Below the pieces are notes generated by a model that did not search any database, was not told the origin of the DNA, and worked only from the letters and a program-made list of their open reading frames with translations. 64,000 nt of DNA from Verrucomicrobiaceae bacterium UBA1938 (GTDB lineage: Bacteria > Verrucomicrobiota > Verrucomicrobiia > Verrucomicrobiales > Verrucomicrobiaceae). Position 1 is the first letter of the stretch; each line of letters opens with the position of its first letter. This document shows positions 9,680 through 17,691 of this stretch, piece after piece. The DNA lies in NCBI GenBank assembly GCA_002336895.1, contig DDFC01000009.1, forward strand, positions 180,038 through 244,037, written 5' to 3'. The position numbers were made by a program, and so were the translations under genes.

Positions 9680-9967
9680 ATGATGAAACCTGCACAAGCA
9701 TGCTCAAAGCCTGCGGTGGTGGATGCGGCGGCCATTCGTGCATGCTTGCTACGTCTGGCAGCAGGCCGGAGCGAGGGAGCCACCTACTGCCCCTCCGAGG
9801 CGGCGCGGCAGCTCAGCAAGGACTGGCGCCCGCTGATGCAGCCGGTGCGGGAGGTGGCGGCAGTGCTGGTGGATGAAGGCCTCCTGGTCTGCACGCAGAA
9901 GGGTGTGCCCTCTGATCCACTGGCTGCGCGTGGACCGATCCGGCTGGCGAGACCGGCGCAGGACTAG
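9680..9967 (+). CDS. DUF3253 small protein
   Basis: A 95-residue soluble protein with the features of DUF3253: a helical N-terminal half (AIRACLLRLAAGRSEGATYCPSEAAR), a W-RPLM motif, then a beta-hairpin-like end (LLVCTQKGVP). The fold suggests a winged-helix relative and the function is unknown. It starts 6 bases after the TspO stop and precedes the SRPBCC gene by ~50 bases, so it is part of the tspO operon. Other members are often found next to TspO- and photolyase-associated genes, which is the basis for linking it to the light/stress group. Confidence 0.8.
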   Translation: MMKPAQACSKPAVVDAAAIRACLLRLAAGRSEGATYCPSEAARQLSKDWRPLMQPVREVAAVLVDEGLLVCTQKGVPSDPLAARGPIRLARPAQD

Positions 9968-10018
9968 CGTGCTGCTTGTGGAATCTACCTGGCAGCCACG
10001 CGCGTAACCCGCTCCTGC

Positions 10019-10483
10019 ATGGCTGTGCACACCTTGTTTCATCAGCAGATCATCCCCGCGCCGCTGCCGGAGGTATGGGCGTTTTTTTCCAATCCGCGCA
10101 ACCTTTCCCGCATCACGCCACCAGGGATGGGCTTCTCCACGGAAGAGAAAGATCTGCCTGCCACGATCCGGCCCGGGCTCATGATCACGCACCGGCTGCG
10201 GCCTCTGCTGGGCATTCCCATGACATGGCTCACGGAGATCACGCACGTGGTGGAGGGCAGGCGATTTGTGGATGAGCAACGCGTGGGGCCGTATGCGGTG
10301 TGGCATCATGAGCATGACTTCGAGGATCTCGGCGATGGGCGCACGCAGACGACCGACCGCGTGACGTATGTGATGCCTTTCGGCCCGCTGGGAGAGCTGG
10401 CGCATCCATGGCTGGTGGCACCGGAGCTCAAGCGCGTCTTTGCGCACCGAGAGAAGGCCGTGCGGGAGATTTTCCCCGGCTGA
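10019..10483 (+). CDS. SRPBCC family ligand-binding protein
   Basis: A 154-residue START/SRPBCC (Bet v 1-like) protein: FHQQIIPAPLPEVWAFFSNPRNLSRITPP is the typical first strand and helix, and PGLMITHRLRPLLGIPMTWLTEI the middle sheet. Such proteins hold a hydrophobic ligand in a helix-grip pocket. This subfamily is regularly found next to SDR, TspO and photolyase genes. No signal peptide, so cytoplasmic. The same-strand SDR gene follows after 80 bases. The ligand cannot be told from sequence. Confidence 0.85.
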   Translation: MAVHTLFHQQIIPAPLPEVWAFFSNPRNLSRITPPGMGFSTEEKDLPATIRPGLMITHRLRPLLGIPMTWLTEITHVVEGRRFVDEQRVGPYAVWHHEHDFEDLGDGRTQTTDRVTYVMPFGPLGELAHPWLVAPELKRVFAHREKAVREIFPG

Positions 10484-10563
10484 GGTTTGAGAGAGTCCGT
10501 GCAGCGGCGGGTGCCGTATATGCTGGCTGACTTTCCACCCCACACTCCCAAAACAAAACGAGC

Positions 10564-11382
10564 ATGAGTTCCAAAAAGTGGCTGATCACCGGATGTTCGA
10601 GCGGCTTTGGCCGGGCGATTGCAGATGCGGCGCTGGCGGCCGGGCAGCAGGTCATCGCCACAGCGCGTGATGTGCGCAGCATCGCAGATCTGGAAAAGCC
10701 AGGCAGCTGCGAGGTCATGGCGCTGGACATCACCGATGCGGCGAACATCCGCGAAGTGATCGCTGCTGCGGGAGTGCTGGATGTCATCGTGAACAACGCG
10801 GGCTATGGCTTGATCGGTGCGGTAGAGGAATGCAGCGACGAGCAGATCCGCCGAAGCCTGGAGACGAATTTCTTCGGCCCGTTGAATGTGATCCGCGCAG
10901 CGCTGCCGATGCTGCGGTCACAGAAGCGCGGGCATATCGTGAACATCAGCGCTGCCGCGGCGATCTCGAACTATCCGGGCTTTGGCATTTACGGCGGGGC
11001 CAAGGCTGCGCTGGAGATGATGAGCGAAAGCCTGCGTCTGGAGCTGGCTCCGCTGGGCATCCAGGTGACGCTGGTGCAGCCTGGGCCGTTCCGCACAGAC
11101 TTCATCGCACGCGGTTTGGAGAAAGCCGCCACGCAGATCTCCGACTATGATGGCAGCGCACGGAAGTTTGCCACCTTTCTTGAAACCGTGAACGGCAAGC
11201 AGCCTGGCGATCCGGTACGCGCCGCGCAGGCCATTGTGAAAATGGTGCTGGATGGCGAGCCCCCGCCACGCCTGCCGCTGGGCAGGTATGTGGTGAAAAA
11301 GATGCGGGACAAAGCTGCAGCCCTCACACGCGAGGCCGAGCGCTGGGGGGACGTGGCTGCGGCGACGGATTTTCCCGTATGA
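10564..11382 (+). CDS. Short-chain dehydrogenase/reductase (classical SDR)
   Basis: A 272-residue classical SDR with the NADP(H)-binding TGCSSGFG motif (residues 9-16; AR at 34-35 favours NADP), NNAG (77-80) and the catalytic Y143xxxK147. At the place of the catalytic serine, 13 residues before the tyrosine, there is Ala130 in the run NISAAAA, with Ser129 just before it. The enzyme may therefore use a shifted serine or be catalytically altered. Last gene of the TspO-DUF3253-SRPBCC-SDR group. Substrate unknown. Confidence 0.92.
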   Translation: MSSKKWLITGCSSGFGRAIADAALAAGQQVIATARDVRSIADLEKPGSCEVMALDITDAANIREVIAAAGVLDVIVNNAGYGLIGAVEECSDEQIRRSLETNFFGPLNVIRAALPMLRSQKRGHIVNISAAAAISNYPGFGIYGGAKAALEMMSESLRLELAPLGIQVTLVQPGPFRTDFIARGLEKAATQISDYDGSARKFATFLETVNGKQPGDPVRAAQAIVKMVLDGEPPPRLPLGRYVVKKMRDKAAALTREAERWGDVAAATDFPV

Positions 11383-11452
11383 TTGTAGCCTGCGCAGGGG
11401 ATGATCGTTCGTTCGACTTGAGGTCAGATGCAGCGTAAGGAAGCCCCCAGCC

Positions 11453-12475
11453 ATGAAGATCCCCGTGCCCTATGAACTGAACGGCCGCCGCCGCTGCCTG
11501 CTGGTGCAGGACGGGGAGACGATCAGCATCGGGCGCAGTGCGGCATGCAGCATCCAGGTGGGCGGAGAGGCAGTGGCGGAGGTGGAGCTGACGGCCCAGC
11601 TGGTGAACCGCTGCGAGGTCGCAGTGGTGCACCCGGCCAATGGCGGCGTACCCTACGCGCAGCCGCTGCCGTGGAAGACAACGCTGGGCGGCACGGAGCT
11701 GCAGATCATCCGGCCTGCCAGACCGGATGCTGAGACGGCTGCACCCGAGGAGCGTGTCATGATGCTCCAAGGACTGACTGCAGGAGAACTGCCTGTGATT
11801 TTACGCCAGGATGCCCCTTTGTTGCTGGGCTCCGGCGCAGACAGCCAGGTGGTCATTGCCGATGCAGGCTGCCCGCCCTGTCTCCTGGCCCTGTGGGCGG
11901 CACCCGGCGGCAGGGTGCAGGTGCAGCTGCTGGACGATTCCGCGATGGTGGGCTGGCTGGGGCGTGCCACAGAAGCCGAGGCAGTGCTGGAGCCTCCTCT
12001 GAGCCTGAGCATCAACAGCAGGATGCTCCTCCTGAGCAGCAGCGCCACTGCAGCCAGAGCACACATGGCCAGTGCGGCAGTCGTGCCCAAAGTGACCGCC
12101 ATTCTCCCGAAGAGCGTGGACAGCGGGCCCAAGATCATCTCCAAGCAGGCGCAGGCAGAGGCACCCAAAGAAGAAGCCGCCAGACCGGGGCAGAAGACCA
12201 TCCTGCATGTGGAGGCGCCGGCGCATCGGCCGGTGGTGCTGCAGCAGGCCAAAGCACTGGCTGTCTCTGAGACGGCACCATTGACCATGGAGGAGGCGCA
12301 GAAAGCGCACACCAAGGCCGCAAGCCCCACCGCCTTCATCCTTTTCAGCTGGCTGCAGGTGGGGATGACATATGCCGTGGCGTTTCTGCCGCAGCAGACG
12401 CTGGAGCTGTGGGCCACCGCTGGGGGCATGCTGGCGCTGACGCTGCTGCTGGGGCTGGCTGCGCTGCTGAAGTGA
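11453..12475 (+). CDS. Membrane protein with two FHA-like domains
   Basis: A 340-residue protein whose N-terminus reads like a forkhead-associated domain (ISIGRSAACSIQV, residues ~22-34). A second, more degenerate copy follows at about 118-200 (LLLGSGADSQVVIAD). A polar Ala/Pro/Lys-rich linker (~205-285) leads to two hydrophobic segments at the C-terminus (~288-308 and 316-338), so the FHA-like part is probably cytoplasmic and membrane-tethered. FHA domains bind phosphothreonine, but the serine and histidine usually needed are not evident here and binding is uncertain. An AAGGA ribosome site sits 14 bases before the ATG. Confidence 0.6.
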   Translation: MKIPVPYELNGRRRCLLVQDGETISIGRSAACSIQVGGEAVAEVELTAQLVNRCEVAVVHPANGGVPYAQPLPWKTTLGGTELQIIRPARPDAETAAPEERVMMLQGLTAGELPVILRQDAPLLLGSGADSQVVIADAGCPPCLLALWAAPGGRVQVQLLDDSAMVGWLGRATEAEAVLEPPLSLSINSRMLLLSSSATAARAHMASAAVVPKVTAILPKSVDSGPKIISKQAQAEAPKEEAARPGQKTILHVEAPAHRPVVLQQAKALAVSETAPLTMEEAQKAHTKAASPTAFILFSWLQVGMTYAVAFLPQQTLELWATAGGMLALTLLLGLAALLK

Positions 12476-12555
12476 AAAGCACCCGCGCAAGCGGCTGGTT
12501 TTTTCCGCCCCAGTGTCATACAAAGCGGCTGCCCGCGGCACTCAGCGGGAAATGA

Positions 12556-13074
12556 ATGGAACGCTCCATCGCCGACCAGCTCGAAACTCTGCACGCCGCC
12601 GCCTTTGGCTGGGCGCTGCACTGCTGTGCGGGAGATCATGCACGGGCGGAGGACGTGCTGCAAAACGCCTATCTCAAGATGGCGCGGGAGCAGACACGGC
12701 ACGACGGCCGCTCCACCTTCAAGACCTGGTGGTTCGGAGTCATCCGTCTCACCGCTCACGAGGAGTTCCGGCGGCTGCGCTATCGCGAATCTCTGCTGGG
12801 CAGGCTGCTGCTGCAGGTCTCCGGGCAGGAGCAGGATCCCCGGCCCTCCCCTTCCCGCAGGATGGAGCTGGACGAGCGTGCGGCGGAGCTGCGCCGCTGC
12901 CTGGCGCAGCTGCCTGCACGACAGGCGGAGGTGCTGCATCTGGTTTTCTACCAGGATCTGACACTCAACGAGGCTGCGGAGGTGATGCGCGTGAGCATCG
13001 GCTCCGTGCGCCAGCATTATGAACGCGGCAAGGCACGACTGCGCAGCCTGCTGCAACCCGACCCCCACCCATGA
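12556..13074 (+). CDS. ECF-type RNA polymerase sigma factor
   Basis: A 172-residue sigma-70 family protein of ECF size. Sigma region 2 is at residues ~12-70 (DHARAEDVLQNAYLKM and TWWFGVIR) and region 4 at ~110-165 (LPARQAEVLHLVFYQDLTLNEAAEVM with a helix-turn-helix ending in VRQHYERGKARL). The stop overlaps the ATG of the next gene (ATGA at 13071), which encodes a one-pass membrane protein, as expected for a sigma / anti-sigma pair. A short AT-rich patch (12498-12530) upstream is the probable promoter region. Target promoters are unknown. Confidence 0.93.
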   Translation: MERSIADQLETLHAAAFGWALHCCAGDHARAEDVLQNAYLKMAREQTRHDGRSTFKTWWFGVIRLTAHEEFRRLRYRESLLGRLLLQVSGQEQDPRPSPSRRMELDERAAELRRCLAQLPARQAEVLHLVFYQDLTLNEAAEVMRVSIGSVRQHYERGKARLRSLLQPDPHP

Positions 13075-13424
13075 AACCCCACCCCGATGACGATCTGCTC
13101 GCCCGCTTTGAGCATGCGCGCCGCTGCGACCGCGAAGACGCGCCCGCCTGGCGTCCGGAGCTGCTGGAGCAGCGCCCGGCAGCGCGGCGCTCCAGCGTGC
13201 TCTGGAGCTGGCACCCCGCCGCTCTGGCTGCGGCATGCGTCATCCTGCTGGCGGTCTTTCTCGGCGGGTCCATGCACGATGAGCCCAGGCTCAGCGAGGC
13301 CCTGCCGCCGCTGTTTGAGGCACCGGCTGGTGAGCTCTTTGCCAGCCTGGAACCCTCTCCCCTGGCCTTTGAAGCTCCTTCCGACTTTTTGCTGACAGAT
13401 CACTTCACCCTCTCCATTCCATGA
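13071..13424 (+). CDS. One-pass membrane protein, candidate anti-sigma factor
   Basis: A 117-residue protein with no recognised domain: a charged cytoplasmic N-terminus of ~40 residues (DDDLLARFEHARRCDRED), one transmembrane helix (about 44-65), and a short Pro-rich outer tail. Size, topology and ATGA overlaps with both the sigma gene upstream and the periplasmic gene downstream suggest an anti-sigma factor or membrane anchor of the unit, similar in layout to CnrY. No zinc-binding anti-sigma (ZAS) HxxxCxxC motif is seen, so this rests on context. Confidence 0.6.
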   Translation: MKPHPDDDLLARFEHARRCDREDAPAWRPELLEQRPAARRSSVLWSWHPAALAAACVILLAVFLGGSMHDEPRLSEALPPLFEAPAGELFASLEPSPLAFEAPSDFLLTDHFTLSIP

Positions 13425-14266
13425 AAACACTCGTCTGCTCCCTGCTCCTGCTGACCGCCGCCCACCTGCCTGCCGCCCAAGTGGAGGACTGGCTCAAGAG
13501 CGGACTGCTCCACCCGGACCTGATCGCCTCCGTGCGTGATCAGCTGGCCCTGACTGAAGAGCAGCAGTCAAAGCTCAACACCCAGCTCAGCGAGGCGCGT
13601 GCCCAGGCCGAGCCGCTGGAGCAGGCCGTGAAAGAACAGAAGAAGGCCCTCAACCAGCTGCTCAAAGACAGAACCTCCACCGCCGAGGCAGCCGCCGCGC
13701 AACTTTCCAAACTGCTCGAAGCCGAAGGCACCATCAAGCAGCTGCAGCTGCGGACTTTGATCGGCGTGCGTGATGTGCTGACGCCCGAACAGCTGGCCAA
13801 AGCCCAGAAGCTCAACCCGCCCGGACAGACTTCCTTAGGTGCGGGGCTGGAGGCACGTGTGCATGAGAAAGCCCACAAACTCAGGGCGGCAGTGGAGTCC
13901 CTCGGCATCTCGCCTACCGAAGCGATGAAGTATCGTGGCGAAGAAATCGAAGGCCTGGTCAAAAACGGTCAGTTTGGCGATGCCGATGCGAAACTGGATG
14001 AACTGATCAAGGACTCCCATTTCAAAGAACTGGAGGCCGAGGTCGAAAAAGTGGACTTTTCCAAGTTCGAGCCCGGAAGCACGGACCTCGAAACGCTGCG
14101 TGAGCGCTTTGAAAGGCTGCAGGTGGCCGGGCAGGAGATCATCTCCCTGCCGCTGTTGCGTGAGATGCTGCAGGCCAAAACCGCTTTTGAAGCTGCCAAG
14201 GAGGCCCAGGATGCCGAGAAAGTGGGCCGCATCCTGACCTATGCCGAGGGTAAACTGAAGAAGTAA
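13421..14266 (+). CDS. Exported helical protein with LTxxQ-like N-terminal half
   Basis: A 281-residue protein with a cleavable signal (residues 1-19, LLLLTAAHLPAAQ). The mature part is almost all helix and rich in Lys, Glu and Ala. Residues ~35-130 look like a periplasmic Spy/CpxP/CnrX-type sensor, with LALTEEQQSKL near the start and VLTPEQLAKAQ near the end. The second half (140-280) is another helical bundle of unknown family. It overlaps the anti-sigma candidate by 4 bases, so the three genes form one translationally coupled unit; I infer that it senses envelope or metal stress for the ECF factor. Confidence 0.7.
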   Translation: MKTLVCSLLLLTAAHLPAAQVEDWLKSGLLHPDLIASVRDQLALTEEQQSKLNTQLSEARAQAEPLEQAVKEQKKALNQLLKDRTSTAEAAAAQLSKLLEAEGTIKQLQLRTLIGVRDVLTPEQLAKAQKLNPPGQTSLGAGLEARVHEKAHKLRAAVESLGISPTEAMKYRGEEIEGLVKNGQFGDADAKLDELIKDSHFKELEAEVEKVDFSKFEPGSTDLETLRERFERLQVAGQEIISLPLLREMLQAKTAFEAAKEAQDAEKVGRILTYAEGKLKK

Positions 14267-14270
14267 AGGC

Positions 14271-14285
14271 AGGCTGGGCCAGCCT
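14271..14285 (+). terminator. Short hairpin after the ECF operon
   Basis: AGGCTG-GGC-CAGCCT is a perfect 6-bp stem directly after the stop at 14266, followed only by TTT. A weak or incomplete terminator. Confidence 0.35.
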
Positions 14286-14586
14286 TTGGAGCTTAACCTG
14301 CTCTGTGTCAGCCGTCTGCAAGGCAGCCGGGATTAAAAGGAGATACGTGCCTGTCAGGTGCCTAAGGGAGGGCGGCATACCGCCCGGGGGGTAGCAGCCA
14401 TCAGGGCATAACCGTAGAAAACTTTTGTTTGCCTTTGGCCCGTTTCTGGCGATAAGACCGCACAAGTCACCTGTTAAGGGTCAGGCTCAGTCGTTCATCA
14501 GGTGATTGTGAATCCGTTGGCGTTCATCAAACTTGTTGTTCGGGCTGGTCTTGACCGTGAGGCAGCCGACCGCACCCAACAAAGAT
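14286..14586 (+). other. Long leader region before the RRM gene
   Basis: About 300 bases with no convincing gene. It holds a GC-rich hairpin GGGCGG-CATA-CCGCCC (14370-14385), AT-rich stretches at 14415-14430, and a doubled GTTCATCA (around 14491 and 14522). The length and structure fit a structured 5' leader of the downstream RNA-binding protein gene, as is common for cold-inducible genes. No promoter element is clear enough to mark. Confidence 0.35.
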
Positions 14587-15078
14587 ATGAATACCAAGAT
14601 GTACGTGGGCAATCTGCCCTTCGCCGCTCAGGAGCAAGACGTTCGTGAGCTGTTCTCCCAATACGGTGGCGTCACCGAAGTCTTCCTGCCGATGGACCGC
14701 GAGAGCGGCCGCCCGCGCGGGTTCGCCTTCGTGACCATGGACTCCGCAGAAGCCATGAATGCAGCAATCAATGCGCAGAACGGCCAGGAATTCATGGGCC
14801 GCAAGCTCGCCATCAACGAAGCACGTCCGCGTGAAGAGCGCCCTGCAGGCGGCGGCGGTGGCCGTGGTGGCTACGGCGGCGGCGGCCGTGGTGGTTACGG
14901 TGGTGGCGGCGGCGGTGGCCGTGGCGGCTACGGTGATGGCGGCGGTCGTGGTGGTTACGGTGGCGGCGGCGGTGGCCGTGGCGGCTACGGTGACGGCGGC
15001 GGCAAGCGCGGCGGTGGTGGCGGCGGTTATGACCGTGGTCACCGCAGCGGTGGCGGCGACGACGAAGGCGGCTGGTAA
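14587..15078 (+). CDS. Glycine-rich RNA-binding protein with one RRM
   Basis: A 163-residue protein. Residues 3-80 form an RNA recognition motif with RNP2 (MYVGNL, from residue 5) and RNP1 (RGFAFVTM, ~41-48). The rest is a low-complexity Gly/Arg/Tyr tail made of repeated GGRGGYGGGG units. I use the ATG at 14587 because the RRM begins immediately after it; an in-frame upstream start at 14533 would add an unrelated 18 residues. Small bacterial RRM proteins of this build bind single-stranded RNA and are often cold-induced. The tail resembles the RGG-rich tails that drive condensate formation in eukaryotes; that role here is speculation. Confidence 0.93.
   Translation: MNTKMYVGNLPFAAQEQDVRELFSQYGGVTEVFLPMDRESGRPRGFAFVTMDSAEAMNAAINAQNGQEFMGRKLAINEARPREERPAGGGGGRGGYGGGGRGGYGGGGGGGRGGYGDGGGRGGYGGGGGGRGGYGDGGGKRGGGGGGYDRGHRSGGGDDEGGW
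14851..15058 (+). repeat. GGCGGCGGTGGCCGTGG-type tandem repeat coding for the Gly-rich tail
   Basis: Imperfect tandem copies of a 24-30 base unit (GGCGGCGGTGGCCGTGGTGG, then CTACGG) encode the GGRGGYGG tail of the RRM protein. Direct repeats of this type are prone to copy-number change and would alter tail length in frame. Confidence 0.8.
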
Positions 15079-15123
15079 TCCCTGCCCCTGAGTTTCCTTC
15101 TTTTTGCCCGTGGTCCGGAGCTG

Positions 15124-15139
15124 CCGCCTCTCTAGGCGG
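15124..15139. terminator. Hairpin between the convergent RRM and MFS genes
   Basis: CCGCCT-CTCT-AGGCGG is a 6-bp perfect stem that includes the stop codon of the MFS gene (complement strand). It lacks a long T-run on either side and could serve both convergent genes. Confidence 0.35.
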
Positions 15140-16430
15140 ACTCTTGGATCACGGGTTTTTCTGCGTTCACGAAGAGCGCAAACACACCTGCCAGGACGAA
15201 GGCTCCGGCGCACATCCACACGCCCTCGTGGTAGTCGTGGTTGGCGTCGAATTTTTCCCGCACGACTGAAAACAGCATGGGCATGATGGCGGCGCCGAGG
15301 TTTCCCCACATGTTGGACCAGCCGAAGAGCTGGGCCTGATATTTGCCGCTGATGTCCTGCATGGTGGTCCACATGGCTGGCAGGCCCACATCTCCAAAGA
15401 AGGCCACCAGTCCAAAGGCGGCGGCCATCCCCCAGGGGGAGTCCGTCCACAGCGCCAGCATGTAGCAGGCGGCGGCGGCAAACTTGGTCACACTCATGGG
15501 CAGCATGCGGCCGAGGCGCTTGCCATGATGCCGGCTGATGTAATCTGTGATGAAACCGCCCAGCGGCAGCGCGGCGATGCCGATGGAGAGCGCGCCCGTG
15601 GTGATGAGCCCTGTCATGCCCTCCTCCAGGTGCATCACTTTTTTGAGGTAGTCCGGAAGGGTGAGGATGAGGAAGGCCCAGCCGATGTTGGTGAAAAACT
15701 GCACGGCATTGGCCATCCACAGGTTGGCGCTCAGACAGGACAGCTTGAGGGGGAAGCTTTTGGGCGGGTCTTTGACAGGCTGGAAATCGCCACGCCCTTC
15801 GGCCAGCAGGGAGATTTCCTCCGCATTGCAGCGCGGGTGCAGGCGCGGATGCTCACGAAAGACACGCCAATAGGCTGCGGCCACCACCACGCCAATGAGG
15901 CCGTAGAGCCAGCCGGCCCAGCGCCAGTCTCCGGCCTTGAGAATGACAAAGGCCGTCAGTCCTGGAGCCACGGCACCGCCGACGCGCCCGCCCCAGGAGA
16001 TAAGGCTGCTGGCCAGGCCACGCGCTTCAATATGGGCCCAGCGGGTGAGCAGGCCGCTGCTGGCTGGGTAGTAGCCCGCCTCCGCCAGTCCGCAGCACAG
16101 GCGGGCGAGCAGCAGCGTGGTGAAGCCCGTGGCAAAACTGGTGGCGGCGGTGAAGACCGACCACGTGGCAATGTAAACGGTGATGAGCATGCGCGTGCCA
16201 AAGCGGTCGCTCAACCACCCGGCGGGCACTTGCGCGAGGGCGTAGGCCCAGAAGAACGCGCCCTTCACCCAGTCGATCTGCCAGCCCTCCAGCGCGATGT
16301 TTTTCTGGAACGAGTCCGAAGCGATGATCTGCGCCAGACAGATGCGGTCCAGGTACATCAGAAAGGCGACGATCGTCGCGGTGGTCAATATCTGATGGCG
16401 GACGATGGTGGGGCTTGCGGAGGAGGACAT
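15132..16430 (-). CDS. MFS permease, anion:cation symporter type
   Basis: A 432-residue protein with 12 predicted membrane helices and MFS signatures: LMYLDRICLAQI in the first helix, the GWLSDRFGTRM loop 2-3 motif and a repeat of it (GGFITDYISRHHGKR) in the second half. Loop motifs match the ACS family (sugar acids and other organic anions with H+). The frame stays open far upstream but there it lies antisense to the coiled-coil gene, so the ATG at 16430 is the start. Convergent with the RRM gene and divergent from 16584. Substrate unknown; the Gfo/Idh/MocA gene nearby suggests a sugar derivative. Confidence 0.93.
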   Translation of the reverse strand: MSSSASPTIVRHQILTTATIVAFLMYLDRICLAQIIASDSFQKNIALEGWQIDWVKGAFFWAYALAQVPAGWLSDRFGTRMLITVYIATWSVFTAATSFATGFTTLLLARLCCGLAEAGYYPASSGLLTRWAHIEARGLASSLISWGGRVGGAVAPGLTAFVILKAGDWRWAGWLYGLIGVVVAAAYWRVFREHPRLHPRCNAEEISLLAEGRGDFQPVKDPPKSFPLKLSCLSANLWMANAVQFFTNIGWAFLILTLPDYLKKVMHLEEGMTGLITTGALSIGIAALPLGGFITDYISRHHGKRLGRMLPMSVTKFAAAACYMLALWTDSPWGMAAAFGLVAFFGDVGLPAMWTTMQDISGKYQAQLFGWSNMWGNLGAAIMPMLFSVVREKFDANHDYHEGVWMCAGAFVLAGVFALFVNAEKPVIQESA

Positions 16431-16583
16431 CAGGGAGACAAGACGCAGAAATTCAGCCAGCCCTAACAGGATTCCGGCTTGATGAACAGTCTGATGGCGT
16501 GCATGTGCCGGATGTTGCGGCGCAAAAGCGGCGCTTTGAATAGACTTGCGCACCTTGCAGTCTGACCAATCCTTTCCCTTATC

Positions 16584-17444
16584 ATGACGGCTATTAAAAA
16601 TCTTACCGCATTGCTTGTGCTGAGCTTTCTCGCCTCCGGCGTGCTCGGCTGGTTCCTGTTTCAGGCCCGCACGGACCTCGCGGCCACACATGCCCAGATC
16701 GAGCAGATGAAGGCGGATCATCTGGAAGAGCTGAAGGCCAAGGAGACCGAATGCCAGCGCACCCTGGACACCCAGGCCGCGCAGCATCAGAAGATGATCA
16801 CCGCGCTGAATGATGAGCACGAAAAGAAGATCGACGAGCTGCGTCAAGGCGAGCGCAAGCGCCTGGCCATCGCCGCCAAGGAGTTTGAAAACATCTTTGA
16901 AGGCAACAAGACCACCATGCAGTACATCGACCTGCTGGAGGACAAGGTGAAGGCTGGGCAGACGCTCTCCAAGGCCGAGGTGGAAAAACTGACCATCATC
17001 ACCACCGGCCTCAGCTACCTGAAAAAGCAGTATCAGAAGCCCATGCAGGAGTTCCAGGAGCTGGCGAACTACTTTGACGCCCAGGCCTCCAAGCACCTCG
17101 AAAAACCCAAGGGCGGCTTTTTCAAGCGCCTCTTCAGCAGCGACTTCCGCGAGGCGGAGAAAGAATACCTGCGCCAGGAAGGCGCCAAGGAAGCCTTTGA
17201 GCAGGCCCAGGGGAAGTTTTCCGCCACCTACAAGCAGGCGCAGAAGGTCATGGGCTCTGTGAATCTGGACGCCGACTCCCAGCTGCAGAAGCTGCACGCC
17301 TACATCGACGACAAGCAGCAGCAGAACGCGCAGGATCTCTCCTCCTTCTTTGACAAGGCGCGCAAAGCCCTGCGCACCCATCAGGATGTGCTGGACTTTG
17401 AGCCCGAAGCTCCCCGCCTGCCAGCCCCCAAACCGCAGCCCTGA
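16584..17444 (+). CDS. Membrane-anchored coiled-coil protein, unknown
   Basis: A 286-residue protein with one N-terminal transmembrane helix (~7-27), then long charged helices with heptad character (about 28-120 and 150-270). KxKGGFFKRLFSSDFREAEKEYL around residue 180 is the only compact patch. I do not recognise a family. The build (membrane anchor plus periplasmic or cytoplasmic coiled coil) fits a structural or scaffold protein. Divergent from the MFS gene; 247 bases separate it from the next gene. Confidence 0.7.
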   Translation: MTAIKNLTALLVLSFLASGVLGWFLFQARTDLAATHAQIEQMKADHLEELKAKETECQRTLDTQAAQHQKMITALNDEHEKKIDELRQGERKRLAIAAKEFENIFEGNKTTMQYIDLLEDKVKAGQTLSKAEVEKLTIITTGLSYLKKQYQKPMQEFQELANYFDAQASKHLEKPKGGFFKRLFSSDFREAEKEYLRQEGAKEAFEQAQGKFSATYKQAQKVMGSVNLDADSQLQKLHAYIDDKQQQNAQDLSSFFDKARKALRTHQDVLDFEPEAPRLPAPKPQP

Positions 17445-17691
17445 GCGTAAGCGCCGAGTGGCAAATGAGCGGAGCCGAAAGCCCGCCGCATGCAGCCGCC
17501 GCCCCACAGGCACCCTGATTTTCAGAGGCTGTGGTGGGGAAAGGTCACAAACAGCGGGAGAATGGGCACAAAGAGAGGGGGAAAGGAAGGAAAGGTTGCC
17601 TTTTGTCTGGCGTTTTCGCTAGGCTCACGAAATTCCATGACGCGCCCGCCCATCCGGACGTGTCAGCGACTGATCCCATCTCATCATTCCC

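Noticed and set aside
14851..15058. Tandem repeat considered as a CRISPR array
   Set aside because: Units are contiguous without unique spacers and code for the GGRGGYGG tail.
14527..15720. Open frame of 397 codons on the - strand
   Set aside because: Antisense to the RRM gene repeats (giving Ala/Thr/Val runs) and out of frame with the MFS gene.
16431..17513. Upstream extension of the MFS frame
   Set aside because: It is antisense to the coiled-coil gene at 16584-17444 and encodes a Leu/Gly-rich mirror sequence; MFS proteins start at the ATG at 16430.
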